Position numbers and translations under genes: made by a program
NCBI GenBank assembly: GCA_900105895.1
Contig: FNSH01000003.1
Span: forward strand, 1 to 44,001
Origin: Atopobium minutum
Lineage (GTDB): Bacteria; Actinomycetota; Coriobacteriia; Coriobacteriales; Atopobiaceae
Reading direction: 5' to 3'
Length of the DNA: 44,001 nt
Part shown: positions 1-8,091 of the stretch, in pieces
How the letters are laid out: each line of letters opens with the position of its first letter
Numbering within the stretch: the stretch's first letter is position 1
Notes under the pieces: generated by a model
Databases searched by the model: none
The model's input: the letters and a program-made list of their open reading frames with translations, nothing else
Told to the model about the DNA's origin: nothing

Positions 1-138
1 CTCGTAGCTGGTAAACTGCTCATCGGAGTCCGTTGAGACGCGGGCATAGGCTGCTACGCGGCGTTTGCGCGAAGTGGTGAGCGGTGTTTTGGAGAAGGGT
101 TTAATGCTGGCGGGTATCGTGGTTACTTGTTTGGCCAT
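1..138 (-). CDS. Serine recombinase, N-terminal part (runs off window)
   Basis: The first 46 residues of a second serine recombinase, cut by the left window edge. The resolvase signature VAAYARVST is visible, with the nucleophile serine in YARVS, preceded by a basic leader (TSRKRR). The start at 138 has a good ribosome site (AAAGGAGAAGGT-ATG). It begins 16 bases inside the restored 3' end of the upstream recombinase (stop at 123), so the two are translationally coupled. Tandem large serine recombinases are common in clostridial prophages and conjugative elements, where they catalyse integration and excision or act in pairs. The rest of the protein, including the DNA-binding domain, lies outside the window. 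Confidence 0.88.
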   Translation of the reverse strand, partial: MAKQVTTIPASIKPFSKTPLTTSRKRRVAAYARVSTDSDEQFTSYE

Positions 139-389
139 ACCTTCTCCTTTCGTATCGGTTTGTGCCGCTCTGACGCATAGCATTCTTTGATGGATGCTTT
201 AAATTTCGCATGCTGTTCCTCTGTCCACTTGTGTCCTTCGTGCGTAGGTTGGATCAGCTTGCGAGCAATTTCCTTTCCGTCATAAAAATGAAAGATAAGG
301 TCTTCTCGGCTAAGGACGCTGATATGGTCGATCTTCGAAAGAAAAATAGCGTCATCGAATGCATCAAGACCTAAGACCTCTGCGGTAAG
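123..389 (-). pseudogene. Frame-shifted C-terminus of the upstream serine recombinase
   Basis: This reading frame continues the homology lost when the recombinase at 364-1890 terminates. It encodes TAEVLGLDAFDDAIF, then IDHISV and LIFHFYDGKEI, a second copy of the AKVLGLEDFDDAVF...LIFHFKDGH module already present in the longer frame. Large serine recombinases of this group normally end with exactly this block after the last zinc ribbon, followed by a basic tail. A single-base frame change near 384-390 (minus strand ACTTACC) would join the two frames into one protein of about 588 residues ending at 123, overlapping the next gene as expected. It could be a real mutation or a sequencing error. 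Confidence 0.75.
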
Positions 390-1890
390 TGAAGCGCAAA
401 AGGTCGTCTCTGAATCCTCTGGTGTCACAGCCGTTATGTTCGGCACATCGCCAGTATCTGCGTTTTCCGCTGGGAGATGTTGAACAGTTTTGTGTTTGTG
501 CGCGAAAATTGCATCCGCAATGTTCGCATCGGATTTTGGTTGAAAAGCAGGTGACGTCCGAGCGTTTCATGGCATGAGTGCGCCTATATTCTGAGGCGCG
601 TTTGCGCGCCGCATCATCCCACGATTCTTTTTTAGCGTTATTTTCCCAAGTTTCGGTGACGCTGTGTCCGTCTTTGAAATGGAAAATGAGAACCCCTTGT
701 TTGGGTACCGTGATTTTATCGATTTGCTCGTTAAAAACAGCATCATCAAAATCCTCAAGACCGAGCACTTTGGCACAGCAAGTTTTAAGGATTCGATCCG
801 GGATGGCTTTTGCCGAGCATGTACTGTACTTTTTCTTGCTGGAGCCGCATATCCAGCTGATGACTTTATCCCCAAGATTGGAGTGCTTGGCACGGTTGTT
901 TCGGACGTTTCGCATATAGCTTTTCCCGCACAGCTCACATTTGATTTTTCCGGTAAAGCAGTAGATGTTCAGGCTCTTGTTTGCCCGAGGTCCCAGAGCA
1001 CGTCTTCTTGCCATCTCTTCTTGCACATAGTCGAAAGTTTCCTTGTCGATAATCGCTTCATGGGTGTTTGCGATGAAATACTGAGGAAGCTCACCGCGGT
1101 TTTTCTTGCGCTTCTTGGTAATGGGATCTTCGACAAACTCTTTTTGACAGAGCAAATTTCCCGTATAAGTGACATTGGTCAGAACAACCTTAATATTGGA
1201 GTCCGTCCAGCGGTTGCCCTTTCTGGTTGTAATGCCTTCCTCTGCAAATTCACGCTCAGTTTCAAGGCGGGATTTTCCATCAAGGAAGTTTTGAAAGATG
1301 CGCCGCACGATCTTTGCTTCTTCGGGAACAACAATCAGGGTGTCATCCTTCCAGCGGTAGCCATAGACGCTATTTCGCGTGTTCGGGTTTCCTTCGGACA
1401 TACGTTTTCGGATGGTCCATTTAACGTTGTTGGAGATGCTGATGGTCTCTTCCTGTGCGAAAGAGGCAAGGAGCGTGAGCATCAGCTCACCGTCATCCGA
1501 AAGTGAGTTGATTTTTTCCTTTTCAAATCGGACCTCGATGTTGAGGTCTTTTAACTGTCTTACGACTTTTAGGAGGTCGACCGTGTTACGCGCGAATCGG
1601 GAGATGGATTTCGTTAAGATGAGGTCTATTTTCCCGGCCTTGCAGTCTTTCATCAGGCGCATAAACTCGGGACGTTTTTCCACTGATGTGCCGCTGATGC
1701 CTTCATCGGCATAGACTCCGGCATAGTCCCACTCGGGGTTCTTTTGTATCAAATCAGAATAAAAACTGATCTGTGCCGCCAGTGAGTGGTGCAGCCTTTG
1801 CGTTTCCATAGAGACACGGGCATAGGCGGCGACTTTCTTGCGGTTTGGCAGCGGTGATTTCTTTGTTTCGATTTTTATGATTTCAGCCAT
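364..1890 (-). CDS. Large serine recombinase (site-specific integrase), apparently frameshifted
   Basis: A 508-residue site-specific recombinase. Residues about 18-160 are the resolvase catalytic domain (VAAYARVS with the nucleophile Ser, ADEGISGTS, LILTKSISRFARNT). The recombinase domain follows (SVYGYRWKDDTLIVVPEEAKIVRRIF), then two zinc ribbons (CELCG and CEHCG with partner cysteines further on) flanking the AKVLGLEDFDD helical segment. Such enzymes cut and rejoin phage and host att sites by subunit rotation. The start at 1890 follows AAAGGAGACGATTCT. The last 8 or so residues (YRRGLRS) look non-native because the homologous C-terminal block lies in another frame (123-389). The gene sits downstream of lysis genes and two small regulators, the usual place of an integration module. 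Confidence 0.9.
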   Translation of the reverse strand: MAEIIKIETKKSPLPNRKKVAAYARVSMETQRLHHSLAAQISFYSDLIQKNPEWDYAGVYADEGISGTSVEKRPEFMRLMKDCKAGKIDLILTKSISRFARNTVDLLKVVRQLKDLNIEVRFEKEKINSLSDDGELMLTLLASFAQEETISISNNVKWTIRKRMSEGNPNTRNSVYGYRWKDDTLIVVPEEAKIVRRIFQNFLDGKSRLETEREFAEEGITTRKGNRWTDSNIKVVLTNVTYTGNLLCQKEFVEDPITKKRKKNRGELPQYFIANTHEAIIDKETFDYVQEEMARRRALGPRANKSLNIYCFTGKIKCELCGKSYMRNVRNNRAKHSNLGDKVISWICGSSKKKYSTCSAKAIPDRILKTCCAKVLGLEDFDDAVFNEQIDKITVPKQGVLIFHFKDGHSVTETWENNAKKESWDDAARKRASEYRRTHAMKRSDVTCFSTKIRCEHCGCNFRAQTQNCSTSPSGKRRYWRCAEHNGCDTRGFRDDLLRFTYRRGLRS

Positions 1891-1908
1891 AGAATCGTCT
1901 CCTTTCCG

Positions 1909-1945
1909 TGTCTATACATCACTCTAAAGAGCTGAAATAGCAAGT
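1909..1945 (-). promoter_or_regulatory. Repeated promoter/operator-like motif, copy 1
   Basis: On the minus strand: ACTTGCTATT, 10 unconserved bases, AGAGTGAT, then GTATAGACA, ending about 19 bases before the recombinase start at 1890. Two other copies with identical N10 spacing lie at 19274-19315 and 20443-20485. TTGCTA could serve as a -35 element with an A/T-rich -10 about 17-19 bases on, but the -10 match is weak, so an activator site is equally possible. It overlaps the 3' end of the preceding small gene (stop at 1919). Confidence 0.6.
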
Positions 1946-2101
1946 AAATAAGGCACCTAAGCCGGGGTGGTATCGCTCGATGAGTGCTTGATCAAGACGA
2001 ACGAATTCCTCTTTATCGATGATGTTTTGCTTGAGCCAAGAAAAGAGGATGGAGCGGGATACTTCATAGGCAAGCTCGGATGCGAAGGCTTCAGTCTTCA
2101 T
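1919..2101 (-). CDS. SHOCT-like small protein
   Basis: A 60-residue protein. Start chosen at 2101 because GGAGG lies 6 bases upstream and it overlaps the preceding gene's stop by 11 bases; a longer frame to 2167 has no ribosome site. The sequence reads like a SHOCT helical hairpin: a helix with LAYEVSRSILFSWLKQNIIDKEEF followed by LDQALIERYHPGLG. Such small proteins recur immediately upstream of tandem serine recombinases in clostridial prophages, but their role is unknown. No membrane segment is evident. Confidence 0.72.
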   Translation of the reverse strand: MKTEAFASELAYEVSRSILFSWLKQNIIDKEEFVRLDQALIERYHPGLGALFTCYFSSLE

Positions 2102-2498
2102 GAGAGCCTCCGAATCGGTCTTGGATATAGCAAGCATGACTGCAATACTTTCTGTGCGCATTGCCATAGGAAGTGAAAGTTTTTCCGCAGCATGGGCAGG
2201 TGAATATATAGATTGCCTTTTTATTCAGCTCTTCCGGATGCTCTTTCCACCAGCTCATCCGGCAGTGCTCTGAGCAGAATTTTTGCTCTTTCCCTTTTTC
2301 CTTGACGGGCAGTGGCTTTCCGCAATATTTGCAGTAGCGTAGTGCTGTTAAAGCTTTTGAGGAACCTGTTCTCAGGCCTTCTTTTTGGCAAAAGGAAGCC
2401 ACGGTGCTTTTCGATAGATTTAAGATGGCAGCAATTACGGCATAACTTGCACCGTTTCGTCTCATGTTGTAAATGCTTTGTTTTTCATCATTTGTCAT
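2091..2498 (-). CDS. HTH plus zinc-ribbon protein of the integration module
   Basis: A 135-residue protein; start at 2498 with GGAGGG 5 bases upstream. Residues 1-45 form a sigma/resolvase-type helix-turn-helix (SIYNMRRNGASYAVIAAILNLS then STVASF). Then come two short treble-clef or zinc-ribbon knuckles: CKYCGKPL with CSEHC, and CPCCGKTF with CSHAC. It is probably a DNA-binding accessory or regulator of the recombinases that follow. It is the first gene after the late terminator and is preceded by structured leader copy A. It is coupled to the SHOCT-like gene through an 11-base overlap. Confidence 0.78.
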   Translation of the reverse strand: MTNDEKQSIYNMRRNGASYAVIAAILNLSKSTVASFCQKEGLRTGSSKALTALRYCKYCGKPLPVKEKGKEQKFCSEHCRMSWWKEHPEELNKKAIYIFTCPCCGKTFTSYGNAHRKYCSHACYIQDRFGGSHED

Positions 2499-2575
2499 AT
2501 CATCCCTCCAGACAGAGGGCAGGTCTTGTTGTCCCTCTAACACTCCCTGAAGAGACGAAGGCGTTATGGACGAAT
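2499..2575 (-). ncRNA. Structured leader RNA candidate, copy A
   Basis: Minus-strand leader with TTCGTCC at its 5' end, CTCTTCAGGGAG in the middle, a hairpin AGAGGG (13-nt loop) CCCTCT, and the GGAGGG ribosome site of the 2498 gene at its 3' end. Copies B (30962-31045) and C (35547-35624) share the same blocks in the same order. The combination resembles phage antisense leader RNAs of the C4 type, but this is inference. In this copy the pairing to the ribosome site is not obvious. Confidence 0.5.
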
Positions 2576-2630
2576 CTTTTTTTGCCTTCTACTGTTTCAC
2601 TGGAGGTTTTTGAAGAAGTTGAGCGGACAA

Positions 2631-2680
2631 AATAAAAAAGCCCGCAAGGGAGTGAAGATTTCTCCTCACGCCTTGCGGGC
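2631..2680 (-). terminator. Rho-independent terminator after endolysin
   Basis: A perfect 10-bp stem (GCCCGCAAGG / CCTTGCGGGC at 2640-2649 and 2671-2680) followed on the minus strand by TTTTTTATTTT. It lies just downstream of the lysin stop and closes the late operon. Confidence 0.92.
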
Positions 2681-2697
2681 ATATCAATGCATTCAGC

Positions 2698-3618
2698 TTA
2701 GAGAAGTTCGTTTACTCGTTTTTGTACAGCTTCGTAATCGTAGCCTGCTTTCGTCAGGCGGTTTACACGGTCCTTACCGTTTCCCCAGTCGCCGCGGATG
2801 ACCTCTCGGGCAAGCGCATTGATGGACTTTTTCGGCTTTATGCCTAAAAGCTCATTTACGCGTGCCTGCACTGCGTCGTAGTCGTAGCCTGCTTTGGTAA
2901 GACGGTTTACTCTGACCTCACCGTTTCCCCAAGCACCTGCGATGACTTCATGGGCCAGCGTATCGACAGACTTTCTTGCAGGGGCGGAGCTTGTGCCTTT
3001 GCCATAGCCGTTAAAGCCGCCTTTCCTGATGATGGAGGGATAGTCCACATAGGCAAGATCCATATCGCATCTGCCTGCGATGCCCGGCACCGAGCCGCTC
3101 GAGGAATACTGCCAAAGGCCGTATTGGCCGCCATAGGTGCAGCGACTGTTCCACTGCGCTACCCAGAAGGCGTAGCGGTTTCTCACATCAGGGGAAACGT
3201 AGTTTAGGGCTGCTGAGAGCGAGGTATAGAAGCCCGCAAAGTATCCGCCCGCTTCCATCTCATTGCAAAAGGCTCGAATGAGCGAGTCGCAAAAAGCCCG
3301 TCCGCGGGCAAGCTGTGACTTTTCTTCCAAATCAAAGTAGATGGGATAGTCAAACTGCTTGCCGGAGAGCACCTGTTTGCAGATACGTGCTTCTTCGCGT
3401 GCCTCTCCGGCGCTTCCCGCATAGGAGTACCAATAGGCTCCCACATGAAGACCTGCCGCTTTGGCGCGGGCGTAGTTCGTCTCAAACCACTTGTCCTTTT
3501 GAGATAGTGCCGATCCGTAGCCTGCACGAATAATGACGAAGTTAATTCCGCTTTGTTTTACACGGTTAAAATCAATCGATCCCTGCCAGGTTGATACATC
3601 AATTCCTTTCATAGCCAT
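2698..3618 (-). CDS. Endolysin, GH25 muramidase with two Cpl-7 repeats
   Basis: A 306-residue peptidoglycan hydrolase that lyses the host at the end of infection. Residues 4-190 are a GH25 (lysozyme/muramidase) barrel: GIDVSTWQG with the conserved Asp7, YFDLEEKS carrying the acidic catalytic pair, and a WQYSSSG...DMDLAY end. After a GYGKGTSSAPA linker, two 43-residue Cpl-7 (CW_7) cell-wall-binding repeats follow, each with the pattern A.EVI.G.WGNG..RVNRLTKAGYDY.AVQ.RVNELL. No signal peptide, so export depends on the holin encoded just upstream (3621-4034). The ribosome site lies inside the holin's last codons. Confidence 0.96.
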   Translation of the reverse strand: MAMKGIDVSTWQGSIDFNRVKQSGINFVIIRAGYGSALSQKDKWFETNYARAKAAGLHVGAYWYSYAGSAGEAREEARICKQVLSGKQFDYPIYFDLEEKSQLARGRAFCDSLIRAFCNEMEAGGYFAGFYTSLSAALNYVSPDVRNRYAFWVAQWNSRCTYGGQYGLWQYSSSGSVPGIAGRCDMDLAYVDYPSIIRKGGFNGYGKGTSSAPARKSVDTLAHEVIAGAWGNGEVRVNRLTKAGYDYDAVQARVNELLGIKPKKSINALAREVIRGDWGNGKDRVNRLTKAGYDYEAVQKRVNELL

Positions 3619-3620
3619 AG

Positions 3621-4034
3621 TTATTTATCCTCCTTTTCTGCGCGGTCATGAAGCTGTGCCAAGACCGCCTTGAGTTTGTCCGGGACAGGAAGTCCCAGAT
3701 GAGTCGCGTTTTCCACAAGCGAGAGTCCTTCGTTTGAGAGATAGAAGAAGATGACGGCCGTGCGAAGAATCGCGCCCTGTGTGATGACGTTGGTGTCAAT
3801 GATGTTGGCAACGGCGACCAGAATGAAGATCACGACCTTTTTGGCGATGCCTTTAAAGCCGACTTCGCTTGAGAGCTTTTTGTCGGAGACGGCGCACATC
3901 ATGCCTGTCACGTAATCGCAGATGACAAAGGCGATCAGCGCATAGAGAAGTCCGTCAAAGCCTCCTAAGTAATAGCCGAGCCAGCCTCCGATGGCAGCAA
4001 AGATAAGCTGCAAGGTGTTCCAGAATTCTTTCAT
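3621..4034 (-). CDS. Phage holin (toxin secretion/phage lysis family)
   Basis: A 137-residue small membrane protein. Hydrophobic segments at about 9-30 (LIFAAIGGWLGYYLGGF), 31-47, and 65-85 (VVIFILVAVANIIDTNVI) flank the family-typical motif CDYVTGMMCAV, and the tail is charged (DRAEKEDK). Holins of this family (phi29/Cph1 type) form membrane lesions that release the endolysin. The gene sits directly before the lysin with a 2-base gap between stop and start. A terminator-like hairpin separates it from the tail genes. Confidence 0.92.
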   Translation of the reverse strand: MKEFWNTLQLIFAAIGGWLGYYLGGFDGLLYALIAFVICDYVTGMMCAVSDKKLSSEVGFKGIAKKVVIFILVAVANIIDTNVITQGAILRTAVIFFYLSNEGLSLVENATHLGLPVPDKLKAVLAQLHDRAEKEDK

Positions 4035-4067
4035 GAGTTCACACTTCCTTTCTTGCCTTTATGAGGC

Positions 4068-4094
4068 ATAAAAAATGCCGCTTGGAAAGCGGCT
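4068..4094 (-). terminator. Internal terminator between tail and lysis genes
   Basis: A 7-bp GC-rich hairpin (GCCGCTT / AAGCGGC, 3-nt loop) at 4077-4093, followed on the minus strand by ATTTTTT. It lies between the fibre-like gene and the holin, so it may damp lysis gene expression unless antitermination occurs. Confidence 0.8.
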
Positions 4095-4118
4095 AACAAA
4101 CAGATAGAAAAATAGAAT

Positions 4119-4895
4119 CTATGCTTTGGAGATAAAGGTTATCGATCCGAGCAAGTTCAGCGGATAGGCCACAGGTCCCGGTATAAGAGCACCAACCACG
4201 CTATCGATTATAAAAGCCGGATAGTTTGCTGCGCCATCTCCATAAGCTATTGCCGTAGCAAAGCCGATGGAGGACTCATCTTCTGCGATAGGTGAAACGC
4301 AAAGCGGCTGCAATCCGTCCGTTGAGGTATTTTCCTTTACGGTGACGCTGAAAGATAAGACACAGATTTTGCCATATTTTTTAATTTTGCTCATATCGCT
4401 TACCACAACTTTGTCGGAAGGTGCAGTAAGCGTAAAGGCCTGAAACTCCGGAATTACAGATGTTAAGCGATGGTTCACCTTGGATAATTGGTCACTGACC
4501 GCTTTGGCATCGGCGGCCTGACCTTGCTTGGTAAGCGTAGGGTCAATCAAGACCGCTCCGGCGCCGGCGATAGCCTGATCCAGCTGTTTAAGCTTGGTGT
4601 CGATGTCCGTCCTGAGTTTCGTAAACGTCGTCTGACGGGTGCTTTCCTGAGCGGTGCGCGTTGTCTCGTTATGCTTGCGGGTTTCTTCCTGCGCGGCTCT
4701 TGTTATTTCTGCAGATTTTCTTGCGTTTTCCTGTGAGATGCGCGTCTTTTCTGCAGCTATCCGCGCGCTTTCCGCCGCCGTGGTGGTTTCCACCTGCGTG
4801 TTGATGGCGGCAATCGAGTCGTGGATGGCTCCGCGCACGTCTTTGCCGTAGACGGCCGATAAAATTTTACTGAGATAGGTCTTCACGTTGGCCAT
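4119..4895 (-). CDS. Tail fibre / baseplate appendage-like protein
   Basis: A 258-residue protein whose position (last tail gene before the holin) suggests a receptor-binding or baseplate appendage. Residues 1-30 (TYLSKILSAVYGKDVRGAIHDSI) are a common N-terminal anchor of clostridial phage fibres. Residues about 36-110 are a long coiled coil built of A/E/T/R-rich heptads. The C-terminal 140 residues look beta-rich and are the likely host-contact part. The ribosome site is AAGGAGGAAAAAGAAC. The coiled coil implies a trimer. The exact receptor cannot be predicted. Confidence 0.75.
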   Translation of the reverse strand: MANVKTYLSKILSAVYGKDVRGAIHDSIAAINTQVETTTAAESARIAAEKTRISQENARKSAEITRAAQEETRKHNETTRTAQESTRQTTFTKLRTDIDTKLKQLDQAIAGAGAVLIDPTLTKQGQAADAKAVSDQLSKVNHRLTSVIPEFQAFTLTAPSDKVVVSDMSKIKKYGKICVLSFSVTVKENTSTDGLQPLCVSPIAEDESSIGFATAIAYGDGAANYPAFIIDSVVGALIPGPVAYPLNLLGSITFISKA

Positions 4896-5106
4896 GTTCT
4901 TTTTCCTCCTTCCCGTCCGCTGCGCTGATCTGCTCGCTCATAAGGGCTATGCGCTGACCTTTTTCTTCTGAGAGCAAGGCTTCTATGAGGAGGTCAAGTA
5001 AAAAGCCGGGAAGCTCATACTTTCCGGCAGTTTGGTTGAGTGCGTATCTCAGTTCGTTTCTCGCTTTTTCAAGGCGCAGGATGAGGGGCAGTTCGTTTTC
5101 TTTCAT
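4867..5106 (-). CDS. Small tail-region protein, unknown
   Basis: A 79-residue protein, helical and acidic towards the C-terminus (SEEKGQRIALMSEQISAADGKEEKEHGQ). It overlaps the preceding gene by 4 bases and the fibre-like gene by 29, so all three are translationally coupled. No family is recognised with confidence. Comparable small ORFs sit between Tal and holin in many Gram-positive siphophages. Confidence 0.65.
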   Translation of the reverse strand: MKENELPLILRLEKARNELRYALNQTAGKYELPGFLLDLLIEALLSEEKGQRIALMSEQISAADGKEEKEHGQREDLSQ

Positions 5107-5336
5107 AGCGCGCCTCCGAAGAGCTTCACGAAGAAGTCGATGATCTTTCTGAAATTGCGGGCAGCCGCAATGAGCTCAGAGGCATCCTTATCTGAGATTT
5201 CTTCGTGCTTGTCGGTGCCTAAGATGATCTCGATGGCTTTTTGCCACTCATCGTCTTTGATTGGAAAGACCGTATCATCCGGCTTTGTTGCTTCTTTTTC
5301 GTTTGACTTTTGTTCGATCAGTTCATGTTCGTCCAT
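5103..5336 (-). CDS. Small tail-region protein, unknown
   Basis: A 77-residue acidic protein. The start at 5336 (MDEHELIEQ) is preferred over 5351 because GGAGG lies 8 bases before it and nothing resembling a ribosome site precedes the longer form. It ends in an amphipathic helix (ARNFRKIIDFFVKLFGGAL). It overlaps the next gene by ATGA. Function unknown; minor tail or chaperone roles are guesses. Confidence 0.62.
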   Translation of the reverse strand: MDEHELIEQKSNEKEATKPDDTVFPIKDDEWQKAIEIILGTDKHEEISDKDASELIAAARNFRKIIDFFVKLFGGAL

Positions 5337-5353
5337 TGCTGTATCCTCCATGT

Positions 5354-7351
5354 TTAAAATGTTGCTTCAATCAAAATTCCATTTTTAAACCGCATGCGAC
5401 ATCCGTTTGACCAGCTGGCGACCGTACCGTCGCTGCTCATGGCATTGATCTTTACAAAATGAAAGGCTCCGTTGATGGCTCCGTCAGGCCAGCTGACATT
5501 TCTCAGTCGGTTATAGTGCATGTCGATGTCACATCCGGCATTTAACATCCCGCCGGAGAAGTTTCCGAAAGATGATCTGGCATAGGTCCAGACCATCTCA
5601 TAACTGCCACCACCCGTAGGTTGCGCTGCCCATGTCATATAATCTCCGGTTCGCTCGAGGTCAAAGTTGAGGCCTGCAATGGTGTTGGAGCCGGCAAAGC
5701 CGTTTCCGCCGACAAGACCGAGTTCTTTGTTCTGGTAGTAGATGGAGAGCTTGCCATAGCCCAAACGGACTTTGGTATCCCCGGAAGAAGCAACGATACT
5801 GCCGTCAATATCGGCTCCTTTGGCGGTGAGGTGCCCATAAGTCGTGAGCTTAAAGTTCGGAGAATCCACCGAGAGCCTTTTGGCACTTAAAGCACCTGTG
5901 CTCATGTTCCAGCTGATGTTCCCGGCTCTGTCCTTTAAGGTTCCGGCACGAATCAGATCGGCATTTAGCGTGCCGGTCGTGATGTAATCGGCCACAATCG
6001 CACCGTTCATTGTGATGGCGGTGCCGTAATAGCCGTTGTAGCCGGTCTTGGAATAGCCCAGACCGTTCACGTTCCAGCGCCACACCTTTTTGGCTGTATT
6101 CTTGTCCGCCGTGTCCATGATGAGAATCTCGTTTTTGCGGGTCACGACGTGTCCGGTCGTAGCTGCTGTGATAAGCGCGGTGGCGTTATCCTTGGCAAGG
6201 CGAAGCGTGTCGGACTGCGTGGGAAGCCGCTCGATGCGCTCGACCAGTTCTTTTTTCTCGCTGATGCTTCGCTCAGAAAGACCTGCCTTCACTTCGGTTC
6301 CAAGTACCACCGTAGAGGATTCAGGGTGATCCAAAGCGATCGTAAGCTCCGTCAGCGGAAAGAACCTGTCCATGCCATGAGGAGGCGAGATGACACGAAT
6401 ACGATCTCCGATCTTCATCGCTTCCATATCGGCATGCACAAGATGCAGATCGACAGCGGTGAGCGTCAGGGTGACATCGGCAAACTGGCTGTCTTTAAGA
6501 TATTTTTCCGCCTTCTTCTTTAAGTTGGCAGGTACAGAGACATTTTCGAAGCTCACGGTTTTGGTGACGATACCGAAGTTTTGAATGGCGGAAGGCGACT
6601 CCACATAAGTCTTACCACCGTTGACGCTCTTGATAGTGGTATATTCCTCAAGCGCGGCAATGCTTGATGTCTCAAGCCTTTTGCCAAGCGGAATCACACG
6701 GGTAGCGATGTCTTCTGCCAAAAGCGTGTCGGTGTAGTCAAGGAGGTTTTCTCCGAACTCAATCACCTGTGTGTTGGTGTTATCGGATTCTGCAAGATAG
6801 TCCAGATAGCGAATCTCTCCCACATGGCGCACACGAAGAAAGCCGCCCAAGCGTTTGACGAGTTTGTCGGTGATGGCATCCAAGGTGGTCTCCCAGTTGG
6901 TGTAGCGGTAAAGCGAGTCGTTGGGGTCGGTAACGGTGACCTGCCCGACCGTGAAGCGCTTATTGTGCGCGCCGTCTTTTGCCATCTGATTGTTGTGCTT
7001 GGCAATAAGCGTCTCAAGAAAAGCGCGGGGCGAGACATCATGAAATTCGGAAGGCTCCTGCACGGAGTCCAAAAGAAAGGCCAGTTCTCCTTCGCAGGTG
7101 ATGCTCTTGGTGCCGTAAAAGTCCCGCTCAACCGATAAAATGCGGCCGTAAAAGAGTGCCACACCGTCACGCTCCACACGGACGGTGGAATCCAGTGCTT
7201 TGAGCTTTTCGTAGAGCGGATTGATCTTCGGTACGCGGGCAGAAAATGTGCCGGATTTTCCAAGCGCCAGCTCCAGCACCGGATCAATAAGAACAGCCTC
7301 ATCATCGCCCGGTATATAGAGCACGTGCTCATCTAAAAACACTTGGTACAT
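5354..7351 (-). CDS. Tail tip protein, Tal / prophage endopeptidase-tail type
   Basis: A 665-residue tail tip protein following Dit. The N-terminal about 370 residues show the gp27-like hub domain of Gram-positive siphophages (FYGRILSVERD, SITCEGELAFLLDS, then a region with RYTNWETTLDAI and GGFLRVRHVGEIRYLDYL). The middle, after a short helical linker around 370-400, carries repetitive beta-rich segments (NGAIVADYITTGTLNADLIRAGTLKD, a motif frequent in clostridial tail proteins that links hub to adhesin). The C-terminal 150 residues probably contact the host surface. No catalytic motif for peptidase activity is evident. It starts one base into the Dit stop. Confidence 0.85.
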   Translation of the reverse strand: MYQVFLDEHVLYIPGDDEAVLIDPVLELALGKSGTFSARVPKINPLYEKLKALDSTVRVERDGVALFYGRILSVERDFYGTKSITCEGELAFLLDSVQEPSEFHDVSPRAFLETLIAKHNNQMAKDGAHNKRFTVGQVTVTDPNDSLYRYTNWETTLDAITDKLVKRLGGFLRVRHVGEIRYLDYLAESDNTNTQVIEFGENLLDYTDTLLAEDIATRVIPLGKRLETSSIAALEEYTTIKSVNGGKTYVESPSAIQNFGIVTKTVSFENVSVPANLKKKAEKYLKDSQFADVTLTLTAVDLHLVHADMEAMKIGDRIRVISPPHGMDRFFPLTELTIALDHPESSTVVLGTEVKAGLSERSISEKKELVERIERLPTQSDTLRLAKDNATALITAATTGHVVTRKNEILIMDTADKNTAKKVWRWNVNGLGYSKTGYNGYYGTAITMNGAIVADYITTGTLNADLIRAGTLKDRAGNISWNMSTGALSAKRLSVDSPNFKLTTYGHLTAKGADIDGSIVASSGDTKVRLGYGKLSIYYQNKELGLVGGNGFAGSNTIAGLNFDLERTGDYMTWAAQPTGGGSYEMVWTYARSSFGNFSGGMLNAGCDIDMHYNRLRNVSWPDGAINGAFHFVKINAMSSDGTVASWSNGCRMRFKNGILIEATF

Positions 7352-8091
7352 TAAAGGCTTCCTCCTCTCACAGATACGGTGACGGTGTAAGTTCCAAAAA
7401 AGCGCAGCGTGTCGCCGGATTCAGGAATGACAAGGTCGGCGAAACGATTTGTGCCGGCATGAAGCATCCACGACGTTCTCAGCTTGATGGAGTAGACGTA
7501 GTTTTTCCTGCCTTCGGTTTCTTGGTAGTTTCTGACATGAAACGTCGGCACCATCGGAACGTGCGATCCGGGAACAAGAAGGTCGGTATAAGAGCTTACG
7601 CTCACATCCCGATAGTCTCGGATGATGCCGCTTTCAAAGTTAAACGAGTCCCAAAGCCAATCCTCATCGCTTGCGGCAAGCTCCCATTTATACGGATCGC
7701 AGGCAATCTCCAGCTCAATTTGTCCCAAAGCGCGGGTGCGCTCAAAGTTTTTTACTTCGGCTCGGCCTTCAAAGTAGTATTCCGGCTCGGAGTCCAAGAT
7801 GACCTTGACATGCTTTCCATGTATTTCGTCGAGGAAGGCTCGGAGCCTTCCTGCCCAGCTTTCGATCTTTCCGATGCCGCCAAGCGTAAAGGAGAGCGTG
7901 CGTCCTTCGTATTCGCATCGTCCCGTCAGAGCCTCTGTGAGATCGAGGCGCTTGGATGATCCGGGAATCTCAACGATGAGTGTTTTAGGCTTTGGCATAC
8001 CGACCACGTCGGTGTTGGATACGACAAGCCCGTAATTCTTCCACGTGTGTTTGCCGTTTAGAGTGGCTCCAAAGCCTATGTTTTGGTTCAT
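7351..8091 (-). CDS. Distal tail protein (Dit)
   Basis: A 246-residue distal tail protein that forms the hexameric ring joining tube to tip. The start (IGFGATLNGKHTWKNYGLVV) and the segment RLDLTEALTGRCEYEGRTLSFTLGG are typical of the siphovirus Dit family. It is followed by a galectin-like C-terminal half, and HGKHVKVILDSEPEYYFEGRAEVKNFE is a classic signature. It lies between tape measure and Tal and overlaps the tape measure by 4 bases. Confidence 0.9.
   Translation of the reverse strand: MNQNIGFGATLNGKHTWKNYGLVVSNTDVVGMPKPKTLIVEIPGSSKRLDLTEALTGRCEYEGRTLSFTLGGIGKIESWAGRLRAFLDEIHGKHVKVILDSEPEYYFEGRAEVKNFERTRALGQIELEIACDPYKWELAASDEDWLWDSFNFESGIIRDYRDVSVSSYTDLLVPGSHVPMVPTFHVRNYQETEGRKNYVYSIKLRTSWMLHAGTNRFADLVIPESGDTLRFFGTYTVTVSVRGGSL

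Noticed and set aside
664..1506. 280-codon open frame on the plus strand inside the recombinase
   Set aside because: Antisense shadow of a well-supported recombinase; no family features.
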